Shown here one piece after another: positions 8,468 to 17,590 of a stretch of DNA of 64,000 bases; within the stretch, counting starts at the first letter, position 1, and each line of letters opens with the position of its first letter. Where the stretch lies: the NCBI RefSeq assembly GCF_918698115.1, contig NZ_CAKKLV010000009.1, positions 1-64,000 of the forward strand, given 5' to 3'. Source of the stretch: Peribacillus sp. Bi96 (GTDB taxonomy: Bacteria > Bacillota > Bacilli > Bacillales > DSM-1321). The notes beneath the pieces were generated by a model that saw nothing but the letters and a program-made list of their open reading frames with translations, was not told the DNA's origin and did no database searches. The position numbers and the translations under genes are program-made.

Positions 8468-9286
8468 ATGACGATACAATGGGAAACTATACGTGAGTAT
8501 GATGAAATTTTATATGAAAAATATAATGGGATCGCGAAAGTGTCCATCAACCGACCACATGTACATAATGCATTCACGCCAAAAACGACTGCTGAAATGA
8601 TTGATGCATTCGCAAGAGCGCGTGATGATTCGAGCATAGGTGTCATTATTTTAACGGGTGTAGGCGGCAAAGCATTCTGTTCAGGCGGAGACCAAAAAGT
8701 ACGCGGAAATGGCGGATATGTTGGTGAAGATAACATTCCACGTCTTAACGTTCTTGATTTGCAACGCTTGATTCGCGTGATTCCAAAACCTGTCGTAGCT
8801 ATGGTTGCAGGTTATGCAATTGGTGGCGGTAATGTCCTGAATGTGGTATGCGACTTGACGATTGCTGCTGACAATGCGATTTTCGGACAAACTGGACCGA
8901 ATGTGGGGAGCTTTGATGCAGGATATGGTTCTGGCTACTTAGCGCGTATCGTGGGCCATAAGAAGGCACGTGAGATCTGGTACCTATGCCGTCAATACAA
9001 TGCTCAGGAAGCGTTGGATATGGGATTGGTCAACACGGTTGTACCATTAGACCAATTAGAAGCGGAAACAGTTAAATGGTGTGAAGAAATGCTTGAGAAG
9101 AGCCCAACGGCACTTCGTTTCTTGAAAGCGGCAATGAATGCTGACACTGATGGCCTTGCAGGTCTTCAACAATTGGCTGGCGACGCTACACTTTTATACT
9201 ATACAACAGAAGAAGCAAAAGAAGGCCGCGATGCATTCAAGGAAAAACGCAATCCGGACTTTGGGCAATTCCCTCGTTTCCCTTAA
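8468..9286 (+). CDS. menB: 1,4-dihydroxy-2-naphthoyl-CoA synthase MenB
   Basis: Crotonase-family enzyme that closes the second ring, turning o-succinylbenzoyl-CoA into DHNA-CoA. The 272 residues are typical. Visible are [15 protein letters not shown] (CoA and oxyanion site), [19 protein letters not shown] and the long loop [20 protein letters not shown] that marks MenB against ordinary enoyl-CoA hydratases. A strong AAGGAGG sits seven bases before the ATG, and the gene begins right after the menH stop, so it is probably made at a high level. An 85-base gap separates it from menE. Confidence 0.97.
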   Translation: MTIQWETIREYDEILYEKYNGIAKVSINRPHVHNAFTPKTTAEMIDAFARARDDSSIGVIILTGVGGKAFCSGGDQKVRGNGGYVGEDNIPRLNVLDLQRLIRVIPKPVVAMVAGYAIGGGNVLNVVCDLTIAADNAIFGQTGPNVGSFDAGYGSGYLARIVGHKKAREIWYLCRQYNAQEALDMGLVNTVVPLDQLEAETVKWCEEMLEKSPTALRFLKAAMNADTDGLAGLQQLAGDATLLYYTTEEAKEGRDAFKEKRNPDFGQFPRFP

Positions 9287-9371
9287 TGGAACGTGTGAAT
9301 CGATGAGACTGCAGCTTGGCGGATAATCGCCGGGCTGTTTTCTATATCTAAATATAGGAGGGTAAGCAACC

Positions 9372-10853
9372 ATGGCAGAAGAAAAGTTGCCGAACTGGCT
9401 GAAAAATCGGGCGCATCTTTCACCGGATCGTCCGGCAATCGAGTTTGAAGGTCATACGTATAGCTTTCTTGAACTACATACATTAACAGAGAAGATGGCT
9501 GGAAAGCTAGCGATTAAAGGTCTGAAGGCTGGCGATTCATGCGCGGTTTTACTCCGTAACCATATTGATGGTGTGGTCTTGATCCATGCACTATTTTATC
9601 TCGGTGTGAAAATTGTGATGCTGAATAATAAATTAACGGCAAAAGAGCTGTCCTGGCAGATTGAGGACAGTGAGACGGGCTTTTTGGTTTCAGAAGGTTC
9701 CTTCTCCGACAAACTCTCCGATGTTGCCGAGATACTTCCGGATTTACACCCTCTTTTAATGGAAGAATTGCCTGAAGGAGGAGCGGCAGAGATTTTGCAG
9801 GAGTTTTATCTTGATGATACGGCTACGATCATGTATACATCGGGTACGACAGGAAATCCGAAAGGCGTGATCCAAACATTCGGCAACCATTGGTGGAGTG
9901 CCGTCGGGTCGGTTTTAAACCTTGGATTGCATGAGGATGATTCTTGGTATTGTGCCGTTCCGATCTTTCATATTAGCGGACTATCCATCTTGATGAAAAA
10001 TGTGATTTATGGCATGAAGGTCGTTTTGGCAGAGAGGTTTGATGAAAGGGAAGCAAACCAGAGCATTCAGGAGAATGGCGTGACGATCATCTCGGTCGTG
10101 ACGGCGATGCTTAACAGGCTGTTGCGTGATTTGAAGGAGACAAGCTATCCCGATGCCTTTCGCTGTATGCTGTTAGGCGGCGGCCCTGCTCCCGTTCATT
10201 TACTTGAAGTTTGTAAGGAGAAAGGGATTCCCGTCTATCAGACGTATGGGATGACCGAAACGTCTTCACAGATTGTGACACTGGCACCGGAGTATAGCAT
10301 GACAAAAATCGGATCAGCGGGAAAACCATTGTTCCCTTCGCAGTTACGGATAGAGCTGGACGGCAATATTTGTGAACCCGGTGCAGCGGGGGAAATCGTG
10401 GTTTCGGGTCCGAATGTGACAAAAGGCTATTTCAATCGTATGGACGCTACACAGCAGGCGATTGCAGATGGATGGCTTTATACCGGGGATCTTGGTTTTC
10501 TAGATGAGGAAGGCTTTTTATATGTGCTTGACCGACGCTCGGATCTGATCATATCCGGCGGAGAAAATGTTTATCCGGCGGAGATTGAAAGTGTCCTTAG
10601 TAAGCATCCTGATGTTTTCGAAGCGGGAGTGACGGGGACTGAAGATGAAAAATGGGGACAGGTACCACTTGCTTTTGTCGTCTTGCATCAAGGAGCGGAT
10701 CAAAAAGAGAACGACCTGCTGGAGTATTGCAGGGAATTCTTGGCACCCTATAAAATCCCCAGGAACGTGATTTTTTGCGAGGAACTTCCCAGGAATGGTG
10801 CAAGCAAGCTGCTGAGAAGGGAACTGAAGAAGAGAATGGGGGACTGGCAATGA
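9372..10853 (+). CDS. menE: o-Succinylbenzoate-CoA ligase MenE
   Basis: ANL-family acyl-CoA synthetase, 493 residues, that activates o-succinylbenzoate with ATP and CoA. The P-loop-like YTSGTTGNPKGV, the core YGMTETSS, the hinge region GWLYTGDLG with LDRRSDLIISGGENVYP and the C-terminal catalytic Lys in NGASKLLRREL are all present. AGGAGG lies nine bases before the ATG. The end overlaps the menC start (ATGA at 10850-10853). The family is broad, but the men context fixes the substrate. Confidence 0.95.
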   Translation: MAEEKLPNWLKNRAHLSPDRPAIEFEGHTYSFLELHTLTEKMAGKLAIKGLKAGDSCAVLLRNHIDGVVLIHALFYLGVKIVMLNNKLTAKELSWQIEDSETGFLVSEGSFSDKLSDVAEILPDLHPLLMEELPEGGAAEILQEFYLDDTATIMYTSGTTGNPKGVIQTFGNHWWSAVGSVLNLGLHEDDSWYCAVPIFHISGLSILMKNVIYGMKVVLAERFDEREANQSIQENGVTIISVVTAMLNRLLRDLKETSYPDAFRCMLLGGGPAPVHLLEVCKEKGIPVYQTYGMTETSSQIVTLAPEYSMTKIGSAGKPLFPSQLRIELDGNICEPGAAGEIVVSGPNVTKGYFNRMDATQQAIADGWLYTGDLGFLDEEGFLYVLDRRSDLIISGGENVYPAEIESVLSKHPDVFEAGVTGTEDEKWGQVPLAFVVLHQGADQKENDLLEYCREFLAPYKIPRNVIFCEELPRNGASKLLRRELKKRMGDWQ

Positions 10854-11953
10854 AGTTATCCTCCATTTCCCTAAAGGTCATTAAGGCCCCCTTGAAGCGG
10901 CCATTTAAGACGCATCTCGAAACGGTAAGTGAACGGGAAGTGATAATTGTCGAGGCCAAGGATAAAGATGGATTGATTGGATACGGAGAAGCCGTTCCTT
11001 TTTCAAGTCCTTGGTATACCGAGGAAACGATCAAAACCTGCTTTCATATGTTGGGTGATTTCTTAATACCGTTGACATTGGCCAGTCAGTTTGGACATCC
11101 TGATGAGCTGCCGGGCTTATGGAGCGGAATCAGACGGAATGCAATGGCGAAGTCGGCTCTAGAACAGGCAATTCTTGATCTATATGCGAAGCAGAAGGAT
11201 GTCTATCTCGGACGGCTGTTTGGCGGCGAACGAAGTGAAGTGGCCGCTGGTGTAGTTGTTGCTTCCAATGATATAGAAGATGCGATGCACCAAATCGAGG
11301 ATTTTTCCGGATTCGGTTATCAGCGTTATAAAATAAAAATCAATCCTCAAAATGATTTGGAGTTTTTAGCGGAAATACGTCGGGCCTATCCCGATATCCC
11401 ACTAATGGCAGATGCCAATTCAGCGTACACTCTTGATGACATCCCACATCTGCAGAAGCTTGATGTGTTTAAGTTGATGATGATTGAGCAGCCGCTAGGT
11501 CATGACGACATTGTTGAACATTCCATTTTGCAAAAACAATTGCAGACACCTATTTGCCTAGATGAAAGCATCAATTCATATCATGACGCCAAAAGTGCGA
11601 TGTCACTCAGGAGCTGTGGGGTTATCAACATTAAGATGGCAAAAGTCGGCGGCTGGACGGAAGCGGTCAAAGTCCATGATCTATGTGTGGAAAATGGCGT
11701 GCCCGTTTGGTGCGGGGGGATGATTGAATTTGGCATATCACGTGCCCATAATATCGCTCTTGCCACTTTAAAAGGGTTCACGATTCCCGGGGATATATCA
11801 TCCTCATCCCGCTATTGGGAAGGGGATATAATCAATCCGGAAGTCATTGTCGAAGATGGCATGATCCAGGTTCCAAAAAAAGCCGGAATCGGTTTTTCCA
11901 TCAATGAAAAGCGGCTAAAAGATTTGACTACATATAGTAAAATTTACAAATGA
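10850..11953 (+). CDS. menC: o-Succinylbenzoate synthase MenC
   Basis: Enolase-superfamily dehydratase that turns SHCHC into o-succinylbenzoate. The start is the ATG overlapping the menE stop, giving 367 residues; an earlier in-frame start inside menE has no support. The barrel shows the Lys pair in YKIKIN, metal ligands in MADANSAY, MIEQPL and CLDES, and the second-side Lys in NIKMAKVGGW. The last gene of the operon, followed by a terminator. The order F-D-H-B-E-C equals that of B. subtilis. Some Bacillus homologues also act as N-acylamino acid racemases, which cannot be judged here. Confidence 0.94.
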   Translation: MKLSSISLKVIKAPLKRPFKTHLETVSEREVIIVEAKDKDGLIGYGEAVPFSSPWYTEETIKTCFHMLGDFLIPLTLASQFGHPDELPGLWSGIRRNAMAKSALEQAILDLYAKQKDVYLGRLFGGERSEVAAGVVVASNDIEDAMHQIEDFSGFGYQRYKIKINPQNDLEFLAEIRRAYPDIPLMADANSAYTLDDIPHLQKLDVFKLMMIEQPLGHDDIVEHSILQKQLQTPICLDESINSYHDAKSAMSLRSCGVINIKMAKVGGWTEAVKVHDLCVENGVPVWCGGMIEFGISRAHNIALATLKGFTIPGDISSSSRYWEGDIINPEVIVEDGMIQVPKKAGIGFSINEKRLKDLTTYSKIYK

Positions 11954-11960
11954 AAACATC

Positions 11961-11989
11961 AAAAGAGGTGCATATCCCACCTCTTTTTA
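11961..11989 (+). terminator. Terminator of the men operon
   Basis: Stem agaggtg / cacctct (11964-11970 and 11978-11984) followed by TTTTT, eight bases past the menC stop. Confidence 0.82.
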
Positions 11990-12294
11990 AATGTAATGAT
12001 ATTCCTCTGACAGCTTTATCTGCTGCATGCCTTTTAAATCTTCGGTATATATTTCTTCACCCATTTAGTGCTTTTTAGACGGATAACCCACCCTTTTAGT
12101 AAATGATTTTAATAGGATACTAACAAATATTTTACATTGGCCCTCTAATGCTTTTATAAAATGTCATTTCCTTTAAATGGCGCGATGATGAATATTTTTT
12201 TTGGAAAATGGGGCTTTGTCTATTTTTTCTATAATGGATTATTTTGTATAATGAGATGAAAGTATAAAAACTAAGTAAAAGGGAGGGAGAGTAT
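11990..12294. other. Gene-free stretch between men operon and a small ORF
   Basis: About 300 AT-rich bases. A TATAAT at 12230-12235 and another at 12247-12252 precede the small gene at 12295, but neither has a convincing -35 partner at the right distance. I see no RNA element or repeat. Confidence 0.5.
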
Positions 12295-12441
12295 ATGAAA
12301 AAACCGTACCTTATCGCAGAAATCCTATTAAGAAGGGGTATGCCCGACTATGTCATTAAAGAACTGACGGCATTGGAGGAGTGTGAACTGTTTCTTTTGA
12401 AGAGAAAATGGGGTCAATATAATCGAAAGACGGGTGCTTAA
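12295..12441 (+). CDS. Small basic protein of unknown function (48 aa)
   Basis: A 48-residue frame, MKKPYLIAEILLRRGMPDYV and onward, rich in Leu, Lys and Arg, ending KRKWGQYNRKTGA. It has a clear GGGAGGGAG ribosome site nine bases before the ATG, which is the main reason to accept it. It looks like one or two amphipathic helices with no membrane segment or Cys pair. I considered the Fur-regulated basic protein group and Spo0E-like phosphatases, but see neither the FbpA-type end nor a SQELD motif. Converges on the dctR terminator. Confidence 0.6.
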   Translation: MKKPYLIAEILLRRGMPDYVIKELTALEECELFLLKRKWGQYNRKTGA

Positions 12442-12450
12442 TTGAAAACT

Positions 12451-12486
12451 AAAAGGGAACCGCTTTTACGTTCTGACCGGTCCCCA
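12451..12486 (-). terminator. Probable terminator between the small ORF and dctR
   Basis: Imperfect stem gggaaccg / cggtcccc (12455-12462, 12478-12485). On the minus strand it is followed by TTTTAGTTTTC; on the plus strand there is no T-run. Confidence 0.55.
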
Positions 12487-12492
12487 TGTGCT

Positions 12493-13188
12493 TTACTGTT
12501 TTTTTAGCCGGTACCTATTGACCGGACGGCCAATGCTTCCATATTGGACGTCAAGCTGAAGGACATCTTCGTCGTGTAAGTATTCAAGATAGCGCCGGGC
12601 TGTAACTCTGGCAATTCCAATTCCATCGGCCACCTCTTCTGCGGATAAGGCTCCAGGCATCGTTTTTATGAATTTCGTCACTTGCTCAAGCGTCGCACCA
12701 TTCAATCCTTTAGGAACATCGTATTTCGGACTGGTTTCAGAAGGTGTTTTATTTTGAAAGAGAATTCGGTCGAGTTGATTTTGAGAGATTTGATGGTCCG
12801 GTTCAACCTCCATCCGAAAAGCAAAATATTGTTCAAGCGTATGCTTTAGCCTTTCAAATTTAAATGGCTTGATTAAATAGTCAAAAGCCCCGTTTTGTAT
12901 CATTTTTCGGATCGTTTTCTGGTCATTGGCTGCCGAAATGATGATGACATCCACATCCATTTGTTCTTTTCTTATTTGATAGAGTGTATCAACCCCGTTT
13001 AAAGCAGGCATGAAGATGTCCAAAATGACAAGATCGGGTTTAGACTGCCTGATTTTTTCCAGACCCTCAAGTCCATTGGAAGCTGTATCAAAGACTTTAA
13101 AAGAAGGCAGGCGCTCGATGAATTGTTTGTTAACCTCTTGGACCATTGGGTCGTCTTCAATTAAAAGTACACGAATTTCATTAGTCAT
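12493..13188 (-). CDS. dctR: Response regulator of a dicarboxylate/citrate-type two-component system
   Basis: 231 residues: a CheY-like receiver (1-120) with acidic pocket E11-D12-D13, phospho-acceptor Asp57 in LVILDIFMP and the conserved Lys in LIKPF, then a C-terminal helix-turn-helix (about 170-215, EEVADGIGIARVTARRYLEYL) of the CitB/DcuR/MalR group. It should bind DNA near transporter genes when phosphorylated by the kinase just upstream, whose last codons overlap its start by eight bases. The symbol rests on the TRAP-type binding protein next door, the same set as B. subtilis dctB-dctS-dctR. A MalR/CitT role is the alternative. Confidence 0.85.
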   Translation of the reverse strand: MTNEIRVLLIEDDPMVQEVNKQFIERLPSFKVFDTASNGLEGLEKIRQSKPDLVILDIFMPALNGVDTLYQIRKEQMDVDVIIISAANDQKTIRKMIQNGAFDYLIKPFKFERLKHTLEQYFAFRMEVEPDHQISQNQLDRILFQNKTPSETSPKYDVPKGLNGATLEQVTKFIKTMPGALSAEEVADGIGIARVTARRYLEYLHDEDVLQLDVQYGSIGRPVNRYRLKKQ

Positions 13189-14791
13189 TTTGGTTCTCCT
13201 CTATATCATGCATGGGAAAGGAAAGAAAAAAGCTTGTCCCTTCGTTATGCCGTGTCGTGAATTTCATTTCGCCGTTCGCTTTTTTTACAATTTGATTTAT
13301 TAAATAAAGGCCAATTCCTGATCCTTCCGCACCTTTTGTTGTAAAACCATATTCGAATATATCTTCATGAATGTCCTCGGGAATACCGGGTCCGTTATCC
13401 TCGAGGACGATTTGACAATGTCGTTCATCCTGGTAGATGGATAGATAAACCTGTTTTATGTCCTCTTCGCAATGTTTTAGCGCGGCGAAAGAATTTTCGA
13501 TCAAGTTTCCGATTATCAAAACAAAATCGTGATGATCCATATCAGTTGGAAAGTGGTCCAATTTCATGTGCTTATCCATTATGAGTTCGATTCCGAGTTC
13601 CCGTCCCAAAGAGATCTTGCTTAATATAAGCCCCACAATATTATCATCGTGAATATGCTTCGTTAAAAACCTGGTCAATTCCTCTTGCTCTTCCGTGATT
13701 TGAAAAATGTAATGCAGTGCTTCGTCAAGATTCCCCAGCTGGATCAATCCTGCTATCGTATGAAGTTTGTTCATATGCTCATGGTTTTGAACGCGCAGGG
13801 CTTCAACGAATGCTTTGACACTGGTCAACTCTTCAGCAAGCTTCGTCACATCGGTGCGATCCTGGAAAATGGCCACGGCACCAATCGTTTTATCCGCAAT
13901 CTTTATCGGTACCCGGTTGCTTACAATATTCCTGTTTTGAACCGAGATTTCCTGATTGAAGATGGGGGATGTCCGGTCGAGCACTTCCGGGAGACGGGTA
14001 TCATGTATAATATCATTGATATTCTTGCCTATTACCGCACCGTTAATTTTGAATATTTGCTTAGCCTTTTCATTGAAAATCGTGATGGTCTGATTATTAT
14101 CTATGGCAATGACCCCTTCATGCATGGCATTGAAGGCAGCGGTCCTTTCGACTAACATCCGTGTAATTTCATGTGGTTCAAGTTGGAAGGTCTCTTTTTT
14201 TATCTGCCTGGCCATGAGCCATGAACCACATGCACCGAATAGAAGTGTAAGAAAAAGGATAATCGCGATTTCGCCTCTCAAATCCTTGATTAATTCCGGG
14301 ATTGTCGGCAAGATATTCCCAACCAGAACAACGCCGATTTGCTCGTTTTCCTTATCAAGAATCGGGACAAAGGCACGTATGGAAATGCCTAGTTCGCCAG
14401 CCGCCTTTGAAATGTACTCGTGTTCAGCAAAGGCAGCGCTTTCGTCGTTGCTGTTCGATGGGGTCCCCAATTGACTGAACACTGGATGTGAATAGCGTAT
14501 ATGCTGATTGTTGAGCACAACTATATAATCTGCTTGATGGAATTTCCTTAAGTTTTCAATCATCGGGTTCAGTTGCTTCCAGCCTTCGGGCTCGCGAACA
14601 AATTTTTGAACTTCAGGGAGCTCGGCAATGGTGTGGGCAGTGATCATGGAGCGTTTGCCGATTTCGTCTTCCCTGACTGAAACGATATTTCCAAATATAA
14701 AAATCCCGCCTATAAGTATCGAAAAAGCGACGATTACGAATGATAGCAGGGTGATTTTGAATTGAATGGGCATATGAAAGGATTTATCCAT
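13181..14791 (-). CDS. dctS: Sensor histidine kinase of the DcuS/CitA/DctS group
   Basis: 536 residues: transmembrane helix 1 at about 11-34, an extracytoplasmic PAS-like sensing domain (35-170), helix 2 at about 171-195, a cytoplasmic PAS (215-315), then the kinase core. The phospho-acceptor box is RVQNHEHMNKLH with the likely His at 337. The ATPase part shows ENSFAALKH (N box), DNGPGIPEDI (G1) and GSGIGLYL (G2). Family members sense C4-dicarboxylates or citrate outside the cell. In B. subtilis DctS works with the binding protein DctB, which here is encoded divergently. A ribosome site GGAGG precedes the ATG. Confidence 0.88.
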   Translation of the reverse strand: MDKSFHMPIQFKITLLSFVIVAFSILIGGIFIFGNIVSVREDEIGKRSMITAHTIAELPEVQKFVREPEGWKQLNPMIENLRKFHQADYIVVLNNQHIRYSHPVFSQLGTPSNSNDESAAFAEHEYISKAAGELGISIRAFVPILDKENEQIGVVLVGNILPTIPELIKDLRGEIAIILFLTLLFGACGSWLMARQIKKETFQLEPHEITRMLVERTAAFNAMHEGVIAIDNNQTITIFNEKAKQIFKINGAVIGKNINDIIHDTRLPEVLDRTSPIFNQEISVQNRNIVSNRVPIKIADKTIGAVAIFQDRTDVTKLAEELTSVKAFVEALRVQNHEHMNKLHTIAGLIQLGNLDEALHYIFQITEEQEELTRFLTKHIHDDNIVGLILSKISLGRELGIELIMDKHMKLDHFPTDMDHHDFVLIIGNLIENSFAALKHCEEDIKQVYLSIYQDERHCQIVLEDNGPGIPEDIHEDIFEYGFTTKGAEGSGIGLYLINQIVKKANGEMKFTTRHNEGTSFFLSFPMHDIEENQND

Positions 14792-14866
14792 TATTTTTCC
14801 TCCATTACTTCTATACTTTATAGTAACAGAATTTCTATCTCTTTTCGCTGTTTTTCGCGCATTGTA

Positions 14867-14895
14867 TTACGACAGTAAAATGGCTGTGATAGAAT
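14867..14895 (+). promoter_or_regulatory. Candidate promoter of dctB
   Basis: TTACGA (14867-14872), 17 bases, TAGAAT (14890-14895), then 37 bases to the dctB ATG. It lies in the dctS-dctB divergent gap, where a DctR site would be expected, but I see no clear operator. Confidence 0.5.
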
Positions 14896-14932
14896 AGAAA
14901 TAATATGAAGTGAGCGGTAAGGAGTTGTCGAT

Positions 14933-15997
14933 ATGCGTGCATTATGGGGGTATTTCATTTTAATTGGCATGGGGCTTTTGATAGCCGTCTATATATCGTT
15001 TCAATCGTTCTTTACCAGCTTCGGTTTCAATTTGCCGAAGGATGAGGAGCAGGTGGGGATGGAGGATCAGATCGTAATTAAGTTCAGTCATGTCGTCGCA
15101 GAAAATACACCTAAAGGGCTGGCTGCGAACCGATTCGCCAAACTTGTGGATGAATATACAGATCATCGTGTCAAAATTGAAGTTTATCCTAATCAATCCT
15201 TATATAGTGATCATGAAGAAATCGATGCGTTACACGAAAACAAGGTACAGATGATTGCTCCAACTACATCCAAAATTACGAACATATCAAAAAAATGGAT
15301 GCTTTTGGACCTTCCTTACGTTTTTCCTACCGACGCTGCCTTGCAGGAAGCTTTGAATGGAGAAGTGGGAGAAGAGCTGCTTACGCATTTAAATACCATG
15401 GATATCGAGGGTCTCGCATTCTGGTCGAATAACTACAAGCAGATTACAAGTAATAAACCGATACGGCATCCAAGTGATTTTGCAGGAAAGAATTTTAGAA
15501 TCATGCCAAGTGCAGTCCTGGAAAGCCAATTCACGCATTTTGGGGCAACCACATCGGAGCTGGAATTTAATGATACGTTTAAAAGTCTTGAAATCAATAA
15601 GACGGACAGCCAGGAAAATACGATCTCGAATATCTATTCCAAGAAATTATATGAGGTGCAAAAATATTTAACGATCAGTGATCACGGGTATCTAGGGTAT
15701 GTCGTCATGATAAACAAGCCGTTTTGGGACAAGCTTCCACTGGATATTCAGCAGGAAATCCAACGAGCAATGGACGATACAACCAAATGGCTATGGATCA
15801 AATCAAATGAATTGAATCAGGAGCAACTTCGGGAAATCAAGCAAAAATCTAACATCGACATTTATACATTGTCAGATGAAGAAAAGAAAGAGTGGATGGA
15901 TGAGATGACGGTCATCTATCCAGAATTCGAGGCTACGATTGGAACGGAATTGATGAGGAAAATGGAGAAAATTCGCGAGAAGTATTTAAAAGAATAA
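14933..15997 (+). CDS. dctB: TRAP-type C4-dicarboxylate binding protein (DctP family)
   Basis: 354 residues with one N-terminal hydrophobic helix (7-25) and no lipobox, so it is probably exported and membrane-anchored. The rest is a DctP/TAXI-like periplasmic-type binding fold starting VIKFSHVVAENTPKGLAANRF and including the conserved Arg region GKNFRIMPS. In B. subtilis the homologue helps sensor DctS detect dicarboxylates rather than feeding a TRAP permease. No TRAP membrane genes lie here, which fits a sensing role. AAGGAG precedes the ATG. No dctP-type carrier follows, unlike B. subtilis; a terminator comes right after. Confidence 0.85.
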   Translation: MRALWGYFILIGMGLLIAVYISFQSFFTSFGFNLPKDEEQVGMEDQIVIKFSHVVAENTPKGLAANRFAKLVDEYTDHRVKIEVYPNQSLYSDHEEIDALHENKVQMIAPTTSKITNISKKWMLLDLPYVFPTDAALQEALNGEVGEELLTHLNTMDIEGLAFWSNNYKQITSNKPIRHPSDFAGKNFRIMPSAVLESQFTHFGATTSELEFNDTFKSLEINKTDSQENTISNIYSKKLYEVQKYLTISDHGYLGYVVMINKPFWDKLPLDIQQEIQRAMDDTTKWLWIKSNELNQEQLREIKQKSNIDIYTLSDEEKKEWMDEMTVIYPEFEATIGTELMRKMEKIREKYLKE

Positions 15998-16002
15998 CGA
16001 AC

Positions 16003-16037
16003 GTAAGGGAATCCCCATTGAAAGGGGTTCCCTTTTT
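16003..16037 (+). terminator. Terminator after dctB
   Basis: Stem aagggaa-cccc / gggg-ttccctt (16005-16034) with one bulged T, followed by TTTTTCTTT. Confidence 0.85.
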
Positions 16038-16057
16038 CTTTATCGTTCCCGATAGAA

Positions 16058-16414
16058 TTACTCGTCTTGATTTTGTAAAAAATCAATCATTTCTTCATAA
16101 TCATATGTTTTTAACACCAAACCATTTTCATCGAACACGATGAATGCAGGTTCTTTCTTTAATTCAAGTTTTGGATAGTGCTCATTCAATGACTTGTAAG
16201 ATGCTTCATTTGTAATTGGGCTCACATTGGTTATATTACTCTCTTCTAGTAAATCAAATGTAATTTCTTTACCAACGGCTTGGAGCGAATACTTATGACC
16301 CTCACTAGGCAAAAGATTCGGATGAATTCTAGCGAAATCATCTTTTTCATCCGTGCACGCAACTAGCATTGATAGGAGTAGAAGCACTAAACTTCCATTT
16401 ATGATCTTTTTCAT
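16058..16414 (-). CDS. Small lipoprotein with thioredoxin-like tail
   Basis: 118 residues with a Bacillus lipoprotein signal: MKK, a hydrophobic core and lipobox LVAC with Cys20. After maturation about 98 residues remain on the outer face of the membrane. The end, AFIVFDENGLVLKTYDYEEM, resembles the last strand-helix part of thioredoxin-like folds, but there is no CxxC, so no redox role can be claimed. AGAGGGGAGAAT lies before the ATG. No operon partner. Function unknown. Confidence 0.75.
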   Translation of the reverse strand: MKKIINGSLVLLLLSMLVACTDEKDDFARIHPNLLPSEGHKYSLQAVGKEITFDLLEESNITNVSPITNEASYKSLNEHYPKLELKKEPAFIVFDENGLVLKTYDYEEMIDFLQNQDE

Positions 16415-16593
16415 ATTCTCCCCTCTCTATACTTAATTTGATTATTTCATAAATTGTAATAATTAAAGCTTATCACAGGTTACTTAAGAACAAGAGGCTA
16501 TCAGCAATCAATTTGCTTTGTCAAGAACCGAAACTCCAAATTGCTGAAAGCTGACAAAACGAAAATGAACTCTTTAAAGTGCCGGGGTACAAA

Positions 16594-16625
16594 AAAGAAG
16601 CGGATTCAGAGGGATCCGCTTCTTT
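16594..16625 (-). terminator. Terminator after the zinc-binding lipoprotein gene
   Basis: Perfect ten-base stem agaagcggat / atccgcttct (16596-16605, 16614-16623) with T-runs on both sides. It starts six bases past the stop codon at 16631 on the minus strand. Confidence 0.88.
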
Positions 16626-16630
16626 TTCGT

Positions 16631-17566
16631 CTATTTCAATGCAGTTTGCAGTGTCTTGATATTTTTTTCCATTAAACTGAAGTAATCTTCACCGGCTTCA
16701 ATGTCTTTATCCGTCAATACGGAAAGGTTATGGAGCGTAAGTGATTTTGCTCCCATTTCCTTTTGAATGATCTCTGTTAATTTTGAACTGATATTCTGCT
16801 CAAAGATGACATAGTTCAAGTTTTCTTTATTAGCCATGGTAACGATTTTTTCCAGATCCTTTTGAGAAGGCTCGTTTGAAGACGTTAGCCCTGTGACACC
16901 AATCTGTTCAAGTCCATATCGTTCCTCCCAATAACCATAAGCGGAATGCGAAACGATGATCTTATTGGTACGGCCAGATTCGATTGTCGTCGCGAATTTT
17001 TTATCGAGTGCCTTCAGCTTTTCGGAAAGTTCGTTGAATCGGCTGTTGAAATATTCTTCCTGTTCAGGCATTTTTTTCGTTAATTCTTCCTTGATGCTTT
17101 TAGCCATTTCAATGGAATAGATGGGATCCAACCACAAATGGGGATTAACGCCACCATGATCATGACCGTCTTCTTCATGTGCATGTTCGTGTTCATTTTC
17201 ATCTAGATGAACCGTTTCACCTACAGCGACTGTGGTGACGCCCTCTTTGCTTAAAATCGGTTTAGCTTTGGTTACGAAGCCTTCAAGATGATAACCAATA
17301 TAGAAAAATAGGTCTGACTCAGCCATTTTTACAATATCCTTTTGAGAGGGATCAAACGAGTGTTCATCCGTTCCGGGGGGATATACCGTTTCGACGTTTA
17401 CGTACTCCCCGCCAATAGCTTCCGTGAAGTATTGTAAAGGGTAAACCGTCGTGTAGACGTTTAAAATGTTTTTATCAGTATGGTTAGTTTCTCCCTTTAA
17501 ATTGCCACAGCCTGAAAGAAATAGCGCTGTAACTAGAAAAAGGGAGAGTAGTACTCTTTTTTTCAT
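16631..17566 (-). CDS. znuA: Zinc ABC transporter substrate-binding lipoprotein (ZnuA/AdcA type)
   Basis: 311 residues; lipobox LSGC with Cys20. The cluster A-I fold carries metal-ligand segments GTDEHSFDPS, NPHLWLDP and VSHSAYGYW. A His/Glu/Asp-rich loop (about 124-140, ENEHEHAHEEDGHDHGG) marks zinc rather than manganese proteins. It should capture Zn2+ at the cell surface for a ZnuB/ZnuC permease, which is not encoded next to it. In many Bacillaceae the three genes are adjacent, so here the binder is an orphan. Two Zur-box-like palindromes upstream point to induction under zinc shortage. AAGGAGAG precedes the ATG. Confidence 0.92.
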   Translation of the reverse strand: MKKRVLLSLFLVTALFLSGCGNLKGETNHTDKNILNVYTTVYPLQYFTEAIGGEYVNVETVYPPGTDEHSFDPSQKDIVKMAESDLFFYIGYHLEGFVTKAKPILSKEGVTTVAVGETVHLDENEHEHAHEEDGHDHGGVNPHLWLDPIYSIEMAKSIKEELTKKMPEQEEYFNSRFNELSEKLKALDKKFATTIESGRTNKIIVSHSAYGYWEERYGLEQIGVTGLTSSNEPSQKDLEKIVTMANKENLNYVIFEQNISSKLTEIIQKEMGAKSLTLHNLSVLTDKDIEAGEDYFSLMEKNIKTLQTALK

Positions 17567-17590
17567 GTATAACTCTCCTTATTAGATAAT

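Noticed and set aside
11987..12064. 25-codon minus frame (MGEEIYTEDLKGMQQ and on)
   Set aside because: No ribosome site, overlaps the men terminator, and too short to judge; may be a gene remnant.
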